Assembly: GCF_016446285.1 (NCBI RefSeq) | Contig: NZ_CP054140.1 | Location: forward strand, 167,501-231,500 | DNA length: 64,000 nucleotides | From: Desulfobulbus oligotrophicus | Lineage (GTDB): Bacteria > Desulfobacterota > Desulfobulbia > Desulfobulbales > Desulfobulbaceae | Reading direction: 5' to 3' | Shown here: positions 1 to 9,622 of the stretch, in pieces | How the letters are laid out: each line of letters starts with the position of its first letter | Position numbering within the stretch: the stretch's first letter is position 1 | Program-made: the position numbers and the translations under genes | Notes under the pieces: generated by a model | What the model saw: only the letters and a program-made list of their open reading frames with translations | Database searches by the model: none | Told to the model about the DNA's origin: nothing

Positions 1-2128
1 CATGATACGCGTTGGCCTCATACAGCCTGGCAATCTCCTTTCCAATCTGTGCACCTATGGTCGCCACAAAAAATCCAGCCACATCCCCCCCCTCTTCCGC
101 TGACTTGAAATAGTCGGCAATACAGAGGAAAGGGGCCTGTTGTTGTCGTGGAAAGTTAAAGACATACTCCTGGTCATCGGCCTTGACCACCAGCTTGTTA
201 TCAATGGCATGGCACGTAAAATACCCGTAACTGATCTTGGGCTGCAGCCACTCTTCAGCCACTGCCCGCTCTACAATCTGCTGATAGAGCGGTCGAACCG
301 TTCCGGCAATCAGCTCATTATGCTCTTCGACTGTCATCTTGCCGCGCCGATAGCCCCAGCGACCCCGAAAAAGCGCCTGCTCGTTGATCATTGGGATGAA
401 GACTTCCGGCTTCAGATCTTCCACATAGCGCTGGCCTAAAAACGGCGGGTGGGGTACCGGATTGTTCCGGTTGATTTCCAGCACCCGGACGCCGGTCTTT
501 ATCGACTTTGTTGATGTGGCCTGCTCATACACTGTTGCTGTCAGCCTGCCTTCCTCAAACTCCTGAACAGCACGTAAGCCGGCAAAGGCATCGGCACAGT
601 ACACCACCGGTCCCGGGTAATCGGGCACACAGGATTCGGCCACAAACTTCGGCGTCAATGCTGCACCGCCTAACAGGATAGGCATGGTCAGTCCAGCCTC
701 CCGATACTGCGCCATGGAATCCTGCATGACTATCGCTGATTTAACCAACAGTCCACTGAGTCCGATCAGATCAACCTTGTACTCTCCGGCTTTTTCTATA
801 ACCGTCTCCACCGGCACTTTAATGCCGATGTTGTACACCTTGTACCCGTTATTACTTAAAATAATGTCGACTAAATTTTTACCGATATCGTGGACATCCC
901 CCTGAACCGTGGCGAGAAGAACTTTTGTCTCTGAGCCGTCATCGATCCTGTCCATAAACGGTTCGAGCAGCAGGACCGCCGCTTTCATAACCTCGGCAGA
1001 CTGCAACACAAAGGGCAGCAGAATTTCACCCTTGCCAAACAGTTCGCCGACATGCCGCATCGCCGGAACCAGAATCTGATTGATGATATCAATCGGCTTA
1101 AAGCGGTACCGCAGTATGACCAACAGATCATCCAGTCCGTCCTTATCACCATCAACGACCCTGGCAAAGAGCTGTTCTTCAATGAGGCGATCACTTTTCT
1201 GCTCCTCTTCTTTGGTGTCCCCGGCCTTGTCGCTGAAATAAGAGATACAGTCCATCAGCGGATCTGAGCCGTTTTCTTCGTGCTTATTGTAGAGAAGGTT
1301 CAGACAGACTGTTCGATCCGCTTCAGAAATGCGCGCCAGAGGAATGATCTTGCCAACGTCAACAATGGCCGCATCCAATCCTGCCAGCACGGCCTCATGT
1401 AAAAAGACAGAGTTGAGTATACGTCTGGCCTGGGGTGTCAAACCAAAGGAGATGTTGCTCAGTCCCAGGACAGTCAGACAACCCGGCAGTTCTCTTTTGA
1501 TCAGACGGATACCCTCCAGGGTTTGAAGAGCAGCATCACGCAGGGTTGCATCACCACTGCCAACTGTAAATGTCAGACAATCAAAAAGAATATCATGAGC
1601 ACGCAAACCACACTCATGAACAGCAATGGCGTAGATTTCCTGTGCGATACGGAGCTTCTCCATGCCTGTCATGGCCATGCCCTGGGCATCAATGGTAAGA
1701 GCCACGACAGCGGCACCATACTTTTTTGCTGCATGGCAGACCCGCCGGATATTGATGCCGCCATCCTCCAGATTAACCGAGTTGACGATGGCTCTGCCGG
1801 GATAGATACGAAGACAGGCTTCAATGCACTCGGGCGTTGTTGAGTCGATCATCAACGGGGCTTTGAGACTGCCTGCACACAGGCCGACCAGGGTGAGCAT
1901 GTCTTTTACCTCATCCCGACCGGCATAGGCGGTACAGAGATCAATGACATGGGCGCCTCTGTTTTCCTGTTCCACCGCAATTTTTAAACAGGCCTGATAA
2001 TCATCAGCCAGCAGCAGTTCACGAAATTTTTTTGAACCGTTGGCATTGGCCCGCTCACCGATAAAAAGCGGCGGAATCTCCTGCTGCAGCTCAACCGCCT
2101 GATATAGACTCGCAACAGATGGTTTCAT
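1..2128 (-). CDS. metH: Methionine synthase, pterin-B12-activation part (3' end outside window)
   Basis: Cobalamin-dependent methyl transfer from methyl-tetrahydrofolate for homocysteine methylation. About 709 codons are visible. Near the start is the pterin-binding domain (GERANANGSKKF, then the IDSTTPE stretch), then the cap and B12-binding domain with DVHDIGKN, whose cobalt-ligating His is about residue 413, then the start of the SAM-dependent reactivation domain (LCIADYFKS). The homocysteine-binding domain usually found at the N terminus of MetH is absent here and is encoded by the gene just upstream. The ATG overlaps that gene's stop as ATGA, so the two are probably translationally coupled and their products work together. 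The gene leaves the window inside the activation domain. Confidence 0.93.
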   Translation of the reverse strand, partial: MKPSVASLYQAVELQQEIPPLFIGERANANGSKKFRELLLADDYQACLKIAVEQENRGAHVIDLCTAYAGRDEVKDMLTLVGLCAGSLKAPLMIDSTTPECIEACLRIYPGRAIVNSVNLEDGGINIRRVCHAAKKYGAAVVALTIDAQGMAMTGMEKLRIAQEIYAIAVHECGLRAHDILFDCLTFTVGSGDATLRDAALQTLEGIRLIKRELPGCLTVLGLSNISFGLTPQARRILNSVFLHEAVLAGLDAAIVDVGKIIPLARISEADRTVCLNLLYNKHEENGSDPLMDCISYFSDKAGDTKEEEQKSDRLIEEQLFARVVDGDKDGLDDLLVILRYRFKPIDIINQILVPAMRHVGELFGKGEILLPFVLQSAEVMKAAVLLLEPFMDRIDDGSETKVLLATVQGDVHDIGKNLVDIILSNNGYKVYNIGIKVPVETVIEKAGEYKVDLIGLSGLLVKSAIVMQDSMAQYREAGLTMPILLGGAALTPKFVAESCVPDYPGPVVYCADAFAGLRAVQEFEEGRLTATVYEQATSTKSIKTGVRVLEINRNNPVPHPPFLGQRYVEDLKPEVFIPMINEQALFRGRWGYRRGKMTVEEHNELIAGTVRPLYQQIVERAVAEEWLQPKISYGYFTCHAIDNKLVVKADDQEYVFNFPRQQQAPFLCIADYFKSAEEGGDVAGFFVATIGAQIGKEIARLYEANAYH

Positions 2129-3048
2129 GCACCCACCTCCCGAACCAGGGGCTCAACCCCCTGCAGGCTCTCCACCAGTGCCCGGGTATGGGCGGTCGTG
2201 GTACCGCAGCACCCACCAACAACACTGACACCATACTCGCTGACAAAACGTTTCATCTCCTGTGCATATCGTTGCGGTGTCAGCGAATAACTGGTTTTGC
2301 CGTTCACCACCTCCGGTAACCCCTGGTTGGGTATACAGGAAATTCTTCCCGGCCAGTTGTGACTCAGCCAGCGGATGTGCGACTCCATATCCTGGGGGCC
2401 GGTGGCACAGTTCAGACCAAAAGAAAAGATAGGAAAAGGTTCCAGAGTAACTGCAGCAGCGGCAATATCTGTCCCCACCAGCATGGTTCCGGTCCGTTCA
2501 ATGGTTACAGACACCATCACGGGAATCTCGGCCTGTATTTTCTCCAGTATTTCAAAACAGGTGATCATGGCAACCTTCAGTTGCAGCAGATCCTGACAGG
2601 TTTCAATAATCAGCAGATCCACACCAGCAGCAACAAGGGCATGCAGCTGTTCAGCATAGGCAGCGGCAAGGGTCTCCAACGGGATATGTCCCAGCGAGGG
2701 CAGTTTGGTACCCGGCCCGACGGAACCAGCCACATAGACGTTGCCCTGATCTCCAATGGCGGCACGGGCATTGACAACTGCAGCCCGATTAATATTTTCG
2801 ACCTGATCATGCAGCCCATACTCTTCAAGCACGATCCGATTCGCCCCAAAGGTATTGGTCTCGAGAACCATGGCCCCGGCTTCAACAAAGCCGCGATGCA
2901 GTGCAACAATGCTCTCCGGGGCCGTGAGATTGAGCAGTTCGTTACACCCTTCCTTCCCTGCCCAGGCAGAAGGAGGGATATTCATTTCCTGAAGGTTGGT
3001 CCCGCAGGCACCGTCAAGAATGAGTACCTTATGATCGTCTGGTTGCAT
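2125..3048 (-). CDS. metH: Homocysteine S-methyltransferase domain protein (N-terminal part of split MetH)
   Basis: 307-residue TIM-barrel homocysteine-binding domain. The three family zinc ligands are visible: Cys214 in SFGLNCATG and Cys280-Cys281 in VVGGCCGTT. The usual N-terminal motif (LDGACGTNLQ) is at 11-20. In most bacteria this domain is fused in front of the pterin and B12 domains; here it ends after 307 residues and overlaps the following gene by 4 bp (ATGA). By inference it forms the methyl acceptor site of a two-subunit MetH. It could act alone with another methyl donor, but the overlap argues for the split enzyme. No SAM or B12 riboswitch was recognised in the 260 bp upstream. 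Confidence 0.92.
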   Translation of the reverse strand: MQPDDHKVLILDGACGTNLQEMNIPPSAWAGKEGCNELLNLTAPESIVALHRGFVEAGAMVLETNTFGANRIVLEEYGLHDQVENINRAAVVNARAAIGDQGNVYVAGSVGPGTKLPSLGHIPLETLAAAYAEQLHALVAAGVDLLIIETCQDLLQLKVAMITCFEILEKIQAEIPVMVSVTIERTGTMLVGTDIAAAAVTLEPFPIFSFGLNCATGPQDMESHIRWLSHNWPGRISCIPNQGLPEVVNGKTSYSLTPQRYAQEMKRFVSEYGVSVVGGCCGTTTAHTRALVESLQGVEPLVREVGA

Positions 3049-3308
3049 GTTCAGATGTTCCTGTTCAACAAAATGTAAAAGAAATTTGCAGTACTGTACT
3101 GATGCATTCCGTGCAGCGTACCATCAAAACGCCTACTGTATGACTCTTGACCCTGCTTTGCATCAATTTTCTCTTCTGTTGTGGCTATATCCCTGATTGC
3201 ACAACCGTTGCCTTGCGGTTTAAGCTCAGGTGGTACTTGTCAAACCGGTCTTTTTCCTCTACATTAAACCGGTTGTGACCTTTCGCTTTCTTCAACCAGG
3301 ATATATAC

Positions 3309-4319
3309 ATGCCACCGTCTATTATTGCTGTTATTCTTGCAGCCGGGAAAGGAACCCGCATGAAATCGGCACTGACCAAGGTGCTGCACCCGGTCTTTTT
3401 CCGGCCGATGATCCACCATGTCATGGATGCTGTGCGCGGTACCGGCATTGAGCAGTGTGCGGTTATAATCGGCCATCAGCGGGCAGAAGTTGCTCAGGCC
3501 CTGACAGCCTATCAGCCAACTCTTGTCGTCCAAGAAGAACAGCTGGGCACAGGGCATGCCGTCCTCTGCGCAGAAGAAGCCTGTATAGACCACGATGCAG
3601 TCCTCATTCTTTGTGGCGACACCCCTCTTCTTGGTGCGGCAACTCTGCAAAAGATGATCAGTGCCCATCACAGCCTGCAGGCTGATCTCACCCTCATGAC
3701 CACCCGGGTTGACAATCCTTTTGGATACGGCAGAATCCTTAAGGACGAACGAGGCAACGTACAGGCCATTGTTGAAGAGAAAGATGCCACCAGCGAACAA
3801 CGTCAGATACAGGAAATCAATGCCGGTGTGTATCTGGTACAACGGGATTTTCTCTTTTCGGCTCTCCGGCAGGTCGGTACAGATAACGCCCAGAAAGAAG
3901 TGTACCTGACTGATATTGTGGCCCAGGCACAGCAGCAAAAACGGCGGATCCATACCTTTACCCATGAGCAGGCCATTGATGTGCTTGGCGTCAACTCCCG
4001 CATTGAACTTGCCCAGGCTCAGGCCATTTTGCAGCAACGCCGCAACCAGGCGTTAATGCTTGCCGGCGTTACCCTGGAGTCCCCGGAAACCATCGCCGTG
4101 TCAGCTGACTGCACCATCGGCCCGGACTCTCACCTGCAGGGGAATGTCCGTCTCTATGACGGCACGGTTCTCGGCAGTGGTTGTCTGATCGAAAGCGGCT
4201 GCGTTTTAAAACGTTGCCACCTTGGCAGTCGGGTCATCGTTGGTGCCAACTCAGTGCTGGATAACTGCCGGTTGGATGATAACAGTTGCGTCGAGCCACT
4301 GACCCTTTATAACGTATAA
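3309..4319 (+). CDS. GlmU-like sugar nucleotidyltransferase with shortened beta-helix
   Basis: 336 residues. The N-terminal nucleotidyltransferase fold carries the GlmU/RmlA signature LAAGKGTRMKS (10-20) and later GTGHAV and CGDTPLL, as in UDP-GlcNAc pyrophosphorylase. The C-terminal part shows only a few hexapeptide-like turns (TIGPDSHLQGNVRL onward) and stops about 100 residues before the end of a standard GlmU of about 450 residues. The acetyltransferase active site is therefore missing. By inference it makes UDP-GlcNAc from an already acetylated sugar phosphate, or uses another sugar. An AGG element lies 8 bp before the ATG. It is divergent from metH and followed by the AICAR transformylase gene. 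Confidence 0.8.
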   Translation: MPPSIIAVILAAGKGTRMKSALTKVLHPVFFRPMIHHVMDAVRGTGIEQCAVIIGHQRAEVAQALTAYQPTLVVQEEQLGTGHAVLCAEEACIDHDAVLILCGDTPLLGAATLQKMISAHHSLQADLTLMTTRVDNPFGYGRILKDERGNVQAIVEEKDATSEQRQIQEINAGVYLVQRDFLFSALRQVGTDNAQKEVYLTDIVAQAQQQKRRIHTFTHEQAIDVLGVNSRIELAQAQAILQQRRNQALMLAGVTLESPETIAVSADCTIGPDSHLQGNVRLYDGTVLGSGCLIESGCVLKRCHLGSRVIVGANSVLDNCRLDDNSCVEPLTLYNV

Positions 4320-4341
4320 CAACAGATAACGTGTCATTTTC

Positions 4342-4363
4342 CACCTGCCCCGGCAGGCAGGTG
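4342..4363. other. Intergenic hairpin between glmU-like gene and AICAR transformylase gene
   Basis: A perfect 8-bp inverted repeat (CACCTGCC/GGCAGGTG) with a 6-nt loop lies 23 bp after the glmU-like stop. No T-run follows, so it is not a clear intrinsic terminator; it may attenuate or protect the transcript. Confidence 0.4.
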
Positions 4364-4394
4364 ACGGTTGACCTTTTATGGAGCGCATCCCCTC

Positions 4395-5684
4395 ATGACA
4401 GATTTGAAAAAAATGTACTCCACCCTGCGTGGAGACTCCTTTCCTCTGGAGATGACCATCAGCTTTGGTGATCAGACCCTGGTATATCGAAAAAAAACCT
4501 GGAAAATCCCTCAGGAAGACGGCACCTTTGATGAGCGCGGTCTGCGCTACGGTGAAAATCCGGATCAGGAAGCCGCACTCTACGAACTTGTCAACGGCAA
4601 CCTGTTGCTGGGCAACTGTACCTATATTGAACCGGGAAATGGCCTGGTCAGTGCCATCAGTGTGGAAGATATGCTCCAGGTGGGGAAACATCCGGGTAAA
4701 ATCAACCTCACTGATGTTGATAACGGCCTGAACATCATCAAATACCTGGTCGACAGACCGGCTGCCGTTATTTTAAAACATACCAACCCCTGCGGTGCAG
4801 CCATCGGCTCAAGCCTGGCCGATGCCTACAACCGGGCAAACCGCTGTGACCGGATTGCCGCCTTTGGCGGCGCTGTGGTCACCAGCCGGCCGCTGGATAA
4901 AGAGACGGCTGAACTGATGGCCCAAAATTATCTTGAGGTGGTCTGTGCCCCGGATTTTGAAGACGGAGTTCTCGACATCCTGGCTCGCCGGAAGAACCTG
5001 CGGGTCATTCGCATGCCCGGAATCAACCACCTGGCTGCATTCGAACAGTACCGTTTTGTGGATTTCAAATCCCTGATCGACGGCGGCATCATCGTCCAGC
5101 AGTCAGCGATCAACTCCATCCGGACTCCGCAGGATCTCAAACCAGCGATCACAACCTACAAAGGTGTGCAGTACAGCTGCGAACGGCAGCCCACCCAACG
5201 TGAAGTTGAAGACATGCTCTTCGGCTGGGCTGTTGAACACGGTATTACGTCCAACTCCGTGATCTACGTGAAAGACGGGTGCACCACTGCCATCGGTGCG
5301 GGTGAACAGGACCGGGTCGGAGTAGCGGAGATCGCCATTCATAAGGCATACGTTAAGTACGCGGATATCCTGTGTTTTGACACCCATGGTATACCCTATG
5401 CGGATCTGGTGCTCGCCATACATCAGGGAAAACGGGACAAGGCCGATAAAGAGGCGATTGATGCCAAGGTAAAAAACGACCGGGCGGGTCTGCCGGGCTC
5501 GGTAATGATCTCAGATGCCTTTTTCCCCTTTCGCGATGCCGCTGATGTCGGGATCCGTGAAGGCGTTACTGCAATCCTGCAGGCCGGTGGTTCCATCCGT
5601 GATTTCGAGTCGATTCAGGCCTGCAACGAAGCCAAGCCACAAGTGGCCATGATGTATACCGGCCAGCGTTCCTTTAAACATTAA
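4395..5684 (+). CDS. AICAR transformylase domain protein (PurH-type, no MGS domain)
   Basis: 429 residues from the ATG at 4395, which has GGAG 11 bp upstream; an in-frame TTG at 4368 lacks an obvious ribosome site. The protein matches the AICAR formyltransferase half of PurH, including ILKHTNPCGAA with the catalytic Lys128-His129 pair, and late motifs SDAFFPFRD and GGSIRD. The N-terminal MGS-like IMP cyclohydrolase domain of bifunctional PurH is absent. Databases often call this deltaproteobacterial form IMP cyclohydrolase. By inference it performs the penultimate step of purine synthesis, and the final cyclisation is encoded elsewhere. Confidence 0.85.
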   Translation: MTDLKKMYSTLRGDSFPLEMTISFGDQTLVYRKKTWKIPQEDGTFDERGLRYGENPDQEAALYELVNGNLLLGNCTYIEPGNGLVSAISVEDMLQVGKHPGKINLTDVDNGLNIIKYLVDRPAAVILKHTNPCGAAIGSSLADAYNRANRCDRIAAFGGAVVTSRPLDKETAELMAQNYLEVVCAPDFEDGVLDILARRKNLRVIRMPGINHLAAFEQYRFVDFKSLIDGGIIVQQSAINSIRTPQDLKPAITTYKGVQYSCERQPTQREVEDMLFGWAVEHGITSNSVIYVKDGCTTAIGAGEQDRVGVAEIAIHKAYVKYADILCFDTHGIPYADLVLAIHQGKRDKADKEAIDAKVKNDRAGLPGSVMISDAFFPFRDAADVGIREGVTAILQAGGSIRDFESIQACNEAKPQVAMMYTGQRSFKH

Positions 5685-5818
5685 CTCCCCAGACAAACAG
5701 ATCGGTTCACCTGACACAATGCCGGTCGATTATATGCGCACATCCACCATTTTTGTTTTGGCCGCTGATTTCCGTGGCCAGGTAAGCTTGCAACCGCACA
5801 GACAGTAAGGAAAGGGGT

Positions 5819-6460
5819 ATGATAACACAACTCATACAGATGCTGGTGGATGTCATCGGTGCGCTGGGGTATCCCGGCATTTTTCTGCTCATGGCCATGG
5901 AAAGCTCGATTATTCCCGTACCCAGCGAGCTGGTCATGCCGCCGGCCGGCTACCTCGCTCAGCAGGGAGCGATGAACCCGTGGCTGGCCATCGCTGCCGG
6001 CACAACAGGCAGCCTCCTCGGTGCCTATGCCAACTATTTTGCCTCCCTGTACCTGGGGCGTCCCCTGATCCTGAAGTACGGCAAGTATGTCCTTATTCCG
6101 TCCGATAAATTTTGCAAGGTGGAAGAGTTTTTCCTCCGCCACGGAGAGATCTCCACTTTCATAGGCAGGCTGCTGCCGGTGATCCGCCATCTCATCTCCA
6201 TCCCGGCAGGGCTCTCCCGCATGAATCATCTGCGCTTTTCAGCCTACACCCTGCTGGGCGCCTTTATCTGGTGCTCGATACTGACCTGGATAGGCTATAT
6301 TATCGGCCATAACCAGGAGCAGATCATGGCCTATTCGAAACAGGCCGTCCTTTGGGTAGCAGTTGGTTGCGGACTGCTCCTGGCCGGCTACATCTGGTTT
6401 CTCCGGAGGAGATCAAAAAATCGCACCCCATCCGAAACCACTGCTGTTTCAGGAGAATAG
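5819..6460 (+). CDS. DedA-family inner membrane protein
   Basis: 213 residues, strongly hydrophobic, with the DedA/SNARE-associated layout: an early re-entrant segment with PxPSEL (IIPVPSELVMPPAGYL), a G-rich second segment and the signature GRLLPVIRHLISIPAGLSRM at about 117-136. The family is implicated in lipid carrier (undecaprenyl phosphate or phosphatidylethanolamine) flipping and membrane homeostasis; the substrate cannot be read from this sequence. AAGGA precedes the ATG by 7 bp. It lies 135 bp after the AICAR transformylase gene and 69 bp before htpX, so it may share their transcript. Confidence 0.87.
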   Translation: MITQLIQMLVDVIGALGYPGIFLLMAMESSIIPVPSELVMPPAGYLAQQGAMNPWLAIAAGTTGSLLGAYANYFASLYLGRPLILKYGKYVLIPSDKFCKVEEFFLRHGEISTFIGRLLPVIRHLISIPAGLSRMNHLRFSAYTLLGAFIWCSILTWIGYIIGHNQEQIMAYSKQAVLWVAVGCGLLLAGYIWFLRRRSKNRTPSETTAVSGE

Positions 6461-6529
6461 CCACTCACGACACCTCCGCTGCCGTGACATTTTACGGCCT
6501 GTTATCCTTGCAACAACTGAGGTAAGCAC

Positions 6530-7405
6530 ATGAAACGAATTGTTCTCTTTCTCTGCACCAACCTGGCCGTCCTCCTCATTTTAGGTCTTGTCGCCAACCT
6601 GCTCGGTGTTGATCAGTATCTCACCGCACAGGGGCTGGATCTTGGCACACTGCTGACCTTCGCCGCTATCCTTGGTTTTGGTGGCTCGTTTATCTCGCTG
6701 TTCATGTCCAAAACCATTGCCAAAATGTCAACCGGTGCCAGGGTCATAGGGCAACCACAGACTGCGGCTGAACACTGGCTGGTCACTACGGTGGCCAAAC
6801 TCGCCGGCAAGGCGAACCTGACGATGCCGGAAGTCGCTATCTACGAGGGACCTCCCAATGCCTTTGCCACCGGAGCCAGTCGATCCAACTCACTGGTGGC
6901 GGTCTCGACCGGGCTTTTGCAGAGTATGAACGAGCAGGAGGTTGAAGCGGTTCTTGCCCATGAGATAGCCCACATTGCCAATGGGGATATGGTCACCCTG
7001 ACGTTGATTCAAGGAACGGTCAACACCTTTGTTTTCTTCCTAGCGCGCGTGGTCGGCTATCTTGTGGACAGCATGATCAGCAGGAATAGCAATCAGGACC
7101 GGGGTAGTTATGGGATCGGTTATATGGTGACCGTGTCGATCTGCCAGATACTGTTTGGGGTTCTGGCCAGCCTGGTTGTCATGTACTTCTCACGACAGCG
7201 TGAATTCCGTGCCGATGCCGGTGCAGCTTATTTTCTTGGCAGCCCTCAACCAATGATTGCCGCTTTACAACGGCTGGGAGGTCTGGACACCGGAGCTCTG
7301 CCACAGAACATGGCCTCATCGGGTATTGCCGGTAAACACAGTTTGTCCTCTCTTTTTGCGACCCACCCTTCCATTGAGGACCGTATCAGGGCACTGCAGT
7401 CGTAA
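6530..7405 (+). CDS. htpX: HtpX membrane zinc metalloprotease
   Basis: 291-residue M48B protease of the inner membrane, involved in quality control of membrane proteins. Two N-terminal hydrophobic helices precede the zinc motif HEIAH (His144, Glu145, His148) and the third ligand Glu225 in [13 protein letters not shown]; further hydrophobic segments lie between them. Length and motifs are those of ordinary HtpX. The start ATG has GAGG upstream. A strong terminator follows the stop. Confidence 0.95.
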   Translation: MKRIVLFLCTNLAVLLILGLVANLLGVDQYLTAQGLDLGTLLTFAAILGFGGSFISLFMSKTIAKMSTGARVIGQPQTAAEHWLVTTVAKLAGKANLTMPEVAIYEGPPNAFATGASRSNSLVAVSTGLLQSMNEQEVEAVLAHEIAHIANGDMVTLTLIQGTVNTFVFFLARVVGYLVDSMISRNSNQDRGSYGIGYMVTVSICQILFGVLASLVVMYFSRQREFRADAGAAYFLGSPQPMIAALQRLGGLDTGALPQNMASSGIAGKHSLSSLFATHPSIEDRIRALQS

Positions 7406-7442
7406 CCGCCCTGTCCTGCCTGCCGATACCGTAAAGACAAAA

Positions 7443-7487
7443 CAGCACCTGATGATCACGGGTACGCATCAGATGCTGTTATTTTTG
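7443..7487 (+). terminator. Intrinsic terminator after htpX
   Basis: A 12-bp stem with one mismatch (CAGCACCTGATG paired with CATCAGATGCTG), loop of 12 nt, then a T-rich run. It lies 37 bp beyond the htpX stop. Confidence 0.8.
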
Positions 7488-7671
7488 GGAATTGAAAGCG
7501 GCAGACCGACAACGTCACCACAGAAAAAAAATCGCCCAGCATACATGCGTCCGCATCCCTGATGAACGGTCTTACTGCCGGCTGACGGCACACACTGCCC
7601 ATCATCGCTGTCTCCACCGCTGCAAGCACTGCATAGTGCAGGACAACTGTTTCTTCACCCCGGGTTTTACG

Positions 7672-9216
7672 TCAATGCACCCCGACAAACGGACGCATCT
7701 CAACATCGCATTGCCCACCCACCCGTACATTTGCAGGCACCGCATCATGCACACACTGCTCACCCCTGTCTGTTGTCCGACACTGCACGGCAAATGCCTG
7801 GCCGGAGTTAACCCAGGACGGTGTTTTTCGATAGCGGCCGATCGTCTGAAATGAACAGCCTGGCGGAATACCATAGGCAGTACATCTCCCCTGCCCCGCC
7901 GCCAAAGAGACCCGGCGACCGTCAACAACAAACCCCGGGTAATTATCAACGATCGTGATGACATCTCTGGAAGGTTCTTCCTGAACCACAAAACTGCGAA
8001 ACAGATAGCCACCCGGCACCTTACGGTCAACATGGATCCGGGTGTTGGCAATCAGGACAAAATTATTGCCGTTTCTAGCCACTGCTCCGGACATGTACTC
8101 GACCCGGTCGTAGGTGGGAAAGCACTTGCCCATGGCCGGAGCATGGTAATAATGCTTGAGAGCCTTCAGATTCGCCAGAGAGCTGTTGGGGAAAAGAGCT
8201 GTCAGATCCTCATCACCACCGTAGAGGATCCGTTCAATATCTTTGATATTCTGTGCGTACATACGTTGCAGTTTCTGGTAGTTCTGTACGCCCGGTCGGG
8301 TGGATGCAGCAAGATCATCACGAAGGAAACAGGAGGTCAACCCGGAGATCTGCATTAAAAACTCATCCCAGATATTGTACTGTGAAACTGCTGTGACAAC
8401 CCCCTGAAAGTCTCCGGGTGCCCTGCACCCCTGCCGTTGAAGACAACTTTCAATCGCACGGTTACGGATGGAAAGGGCGATGATATTGCGTTCACAGGAG
8501 CCGTACGCACTGCACCCCCGCCCCAGATGGCCTTCAAACAGGGCCGTGCGCATAACATAGTCCAGGTGCATGGCCCGCCGCAATGTGTCGGCTGACCACC
8601 GGTTCTGCTGTTCCAGCATAAAACGATTCCACGCCTTCTGCAGTGCCTGACGACGTTCAAGCAGATTCTGATTGACCTGACTGCAGGCAGCTGAATTATG
8701 GAAAGTCCGGATGATCTGATCCAGTTCGCTGACACCCCTGCTGCCTGTGGAGCGCCCAGCCCCCGCGGTTTGCGGTAGGGGCGGCGGCTCGAAAAGTGGT
8801 GTTTTAGTCATGGCATAGAGATGACGGATATCCAGTACATGACGGACATTGGCAGGGCAATGATGGTTGGTCACCATCCGGTTTTCCCTGGCCTTAAGGG
8901 CGTTCTGATACTGCTCTGCTGAGGCCGGAGTGGCGCGCCTGGAATCCACAACAACCTGAAACCCCACATACGGAACCCCCTGACCATCGGTGAGCGGTTC
9001 GCCGTCGGTTATCATCAGACAGGGAATCACAGACGTTCCCTGCGACAAGGTGCCCGCTGGTACTGACGGCCCCCTTTGCCGGAAGGTCTCAGCTTCGTAG
9101 TAGGGAATATTCAGCTCACCGTTAAAGCGATACAGCGTCATCACCGGCGTTGCCGGTATATCCGCCCACGCTGCGGCAGCCATAAAGAGTGTGCACACCG
9201 TCACCAACACCTTCAT
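7672..9216 (-). CDS. Exported protein of unknown function, cysteine-containing
   Basis: 514 residues from the ATG at 9216, preceded by AAGGAG at 6 bp; an upstream in-frame extension is unlikely. A Sec signal peptide is clear (MKVLVTVCTLFMAAAAWADIP, cut after AWA). The mature part is rich in Arg, Gln and aromatic residues and has more than a dozen cysteines, several in spaced pairs, suggesting disulfides in the periplasm. I do not recognise a family. There is no lipobox or obvious transmembrane segment after the signal. It stands alone between htpX (convergent) and the molybdate operon (divergent). Confidence 0.75.
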   Translation of the reverse strand: MKVLVTVCTLFMAAAAWADIPATPVMTLYRFNGELNIPYYEAETFRQRGPSVPAGTLSQGTSVIPCLMITDGEPLTDGQGVPYVGFQVVVDSRRATPASAEQYQNALKARENRMVTNHHCPANVRHVLDIRHLYAMTKTPLFEPPPLPQTAGAGRSTGSRGVSELDQIIRTFHNSAACSQVNQNLLERRQALQKAWNRFMLEQQNRWSADTLRRAMHLDYVMRTALFEGHLGRGCSAYGSCERNIIALSIRNRAIESCLQRQGCRAPGDFQGVVTAVSQYNIWDEFLMQISGLTSCFLRDDLAASTRPGVQNYQKLQRMYAQNIKDIERILYGGDEDLTALFPNSSLANLKALKHYYHAPAMGKCFPTYDRVEYMSGAVARNGNNFVLIANTRIHVDRKVPGGYLFRSFVVQEEPSRDVITIVDNYPGFVVDGRRVSLAAGQGRCTAYGIPPGCSFQTIGRYRKTPSWVNSGQAFAVQCRTTDRGEQCVHDAVPANVRVGGQCDVEMRPFVGVH

Positions 9217-9275
9217 CTGTCTCTCCTTGTTGCACGAACCATAACGATTATCCGGCATCGTCTGCGTATCAATGG

Positions 9276-9296
9276 ACCTGAAAGTACCTGAAAAGT
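9276..9296. repeat. Tandem decamer repeat upstream of exported protein gene
   Basis: Two head-to-tail copies, ACCTGAAAGT and ACCTGAAAAGT, spaced about one helical turn, 60-80 bp upstream of the start at 9216. The arrangement could be a regulator binding site; no known regulator motif was recognised. Confidence 0.4.
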
Positions 9297-9598
9297 ATTA
9301 AAAAAACAACAGAGGACAACACACCCCACAGGTTCAAAAGGTGTATTGAGCAAGGCCACAGTACATGCAGCAACCCATCAGCAACAAGAGCCTGTCGTCT
9401 CCTGTGCCGTCATCTTCACCATCTTTGAAAAACTCCTCAAGATATACGGTTATCCAGGCAGATACCAGCGTCTGTTTGTCCATGAACAGAGTTGCCGGTC
9501 CATGCTGTCCGGCACCCTGCATCCCCGTTTCACGGACTGGTACATTCGTCACTCTTCCGTGTATTACGGCTTTACAAAAAAGGGATTATCTGGAATAA

Positions 9599-9622
9599 CG
9601 TTATTTTATTGATTAAACAACG
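9599..9622 (+). promoter_or_regulatory. Candidate ModE operator upstream of modA
   Basis: CGTTAT, 12 nt, ACAACG. This matches the E. coli modA operator layout (CGTTAT-N12-ATAACG) with one change in the second half site. It lies about 150 bp before modA, and a ModE homologue is encoded at the end of the same cluster. The left half site is also part of a perfect 12-bp palindrome AATAACGTTATT. Confidence 0.5.

Noticed and set aside
9346-9612. 88-codon frame upstream of modA
   Set aside because: Starts at TTG with a weak ribosome site, has no recognisable domain and covers the likely ModE operator.
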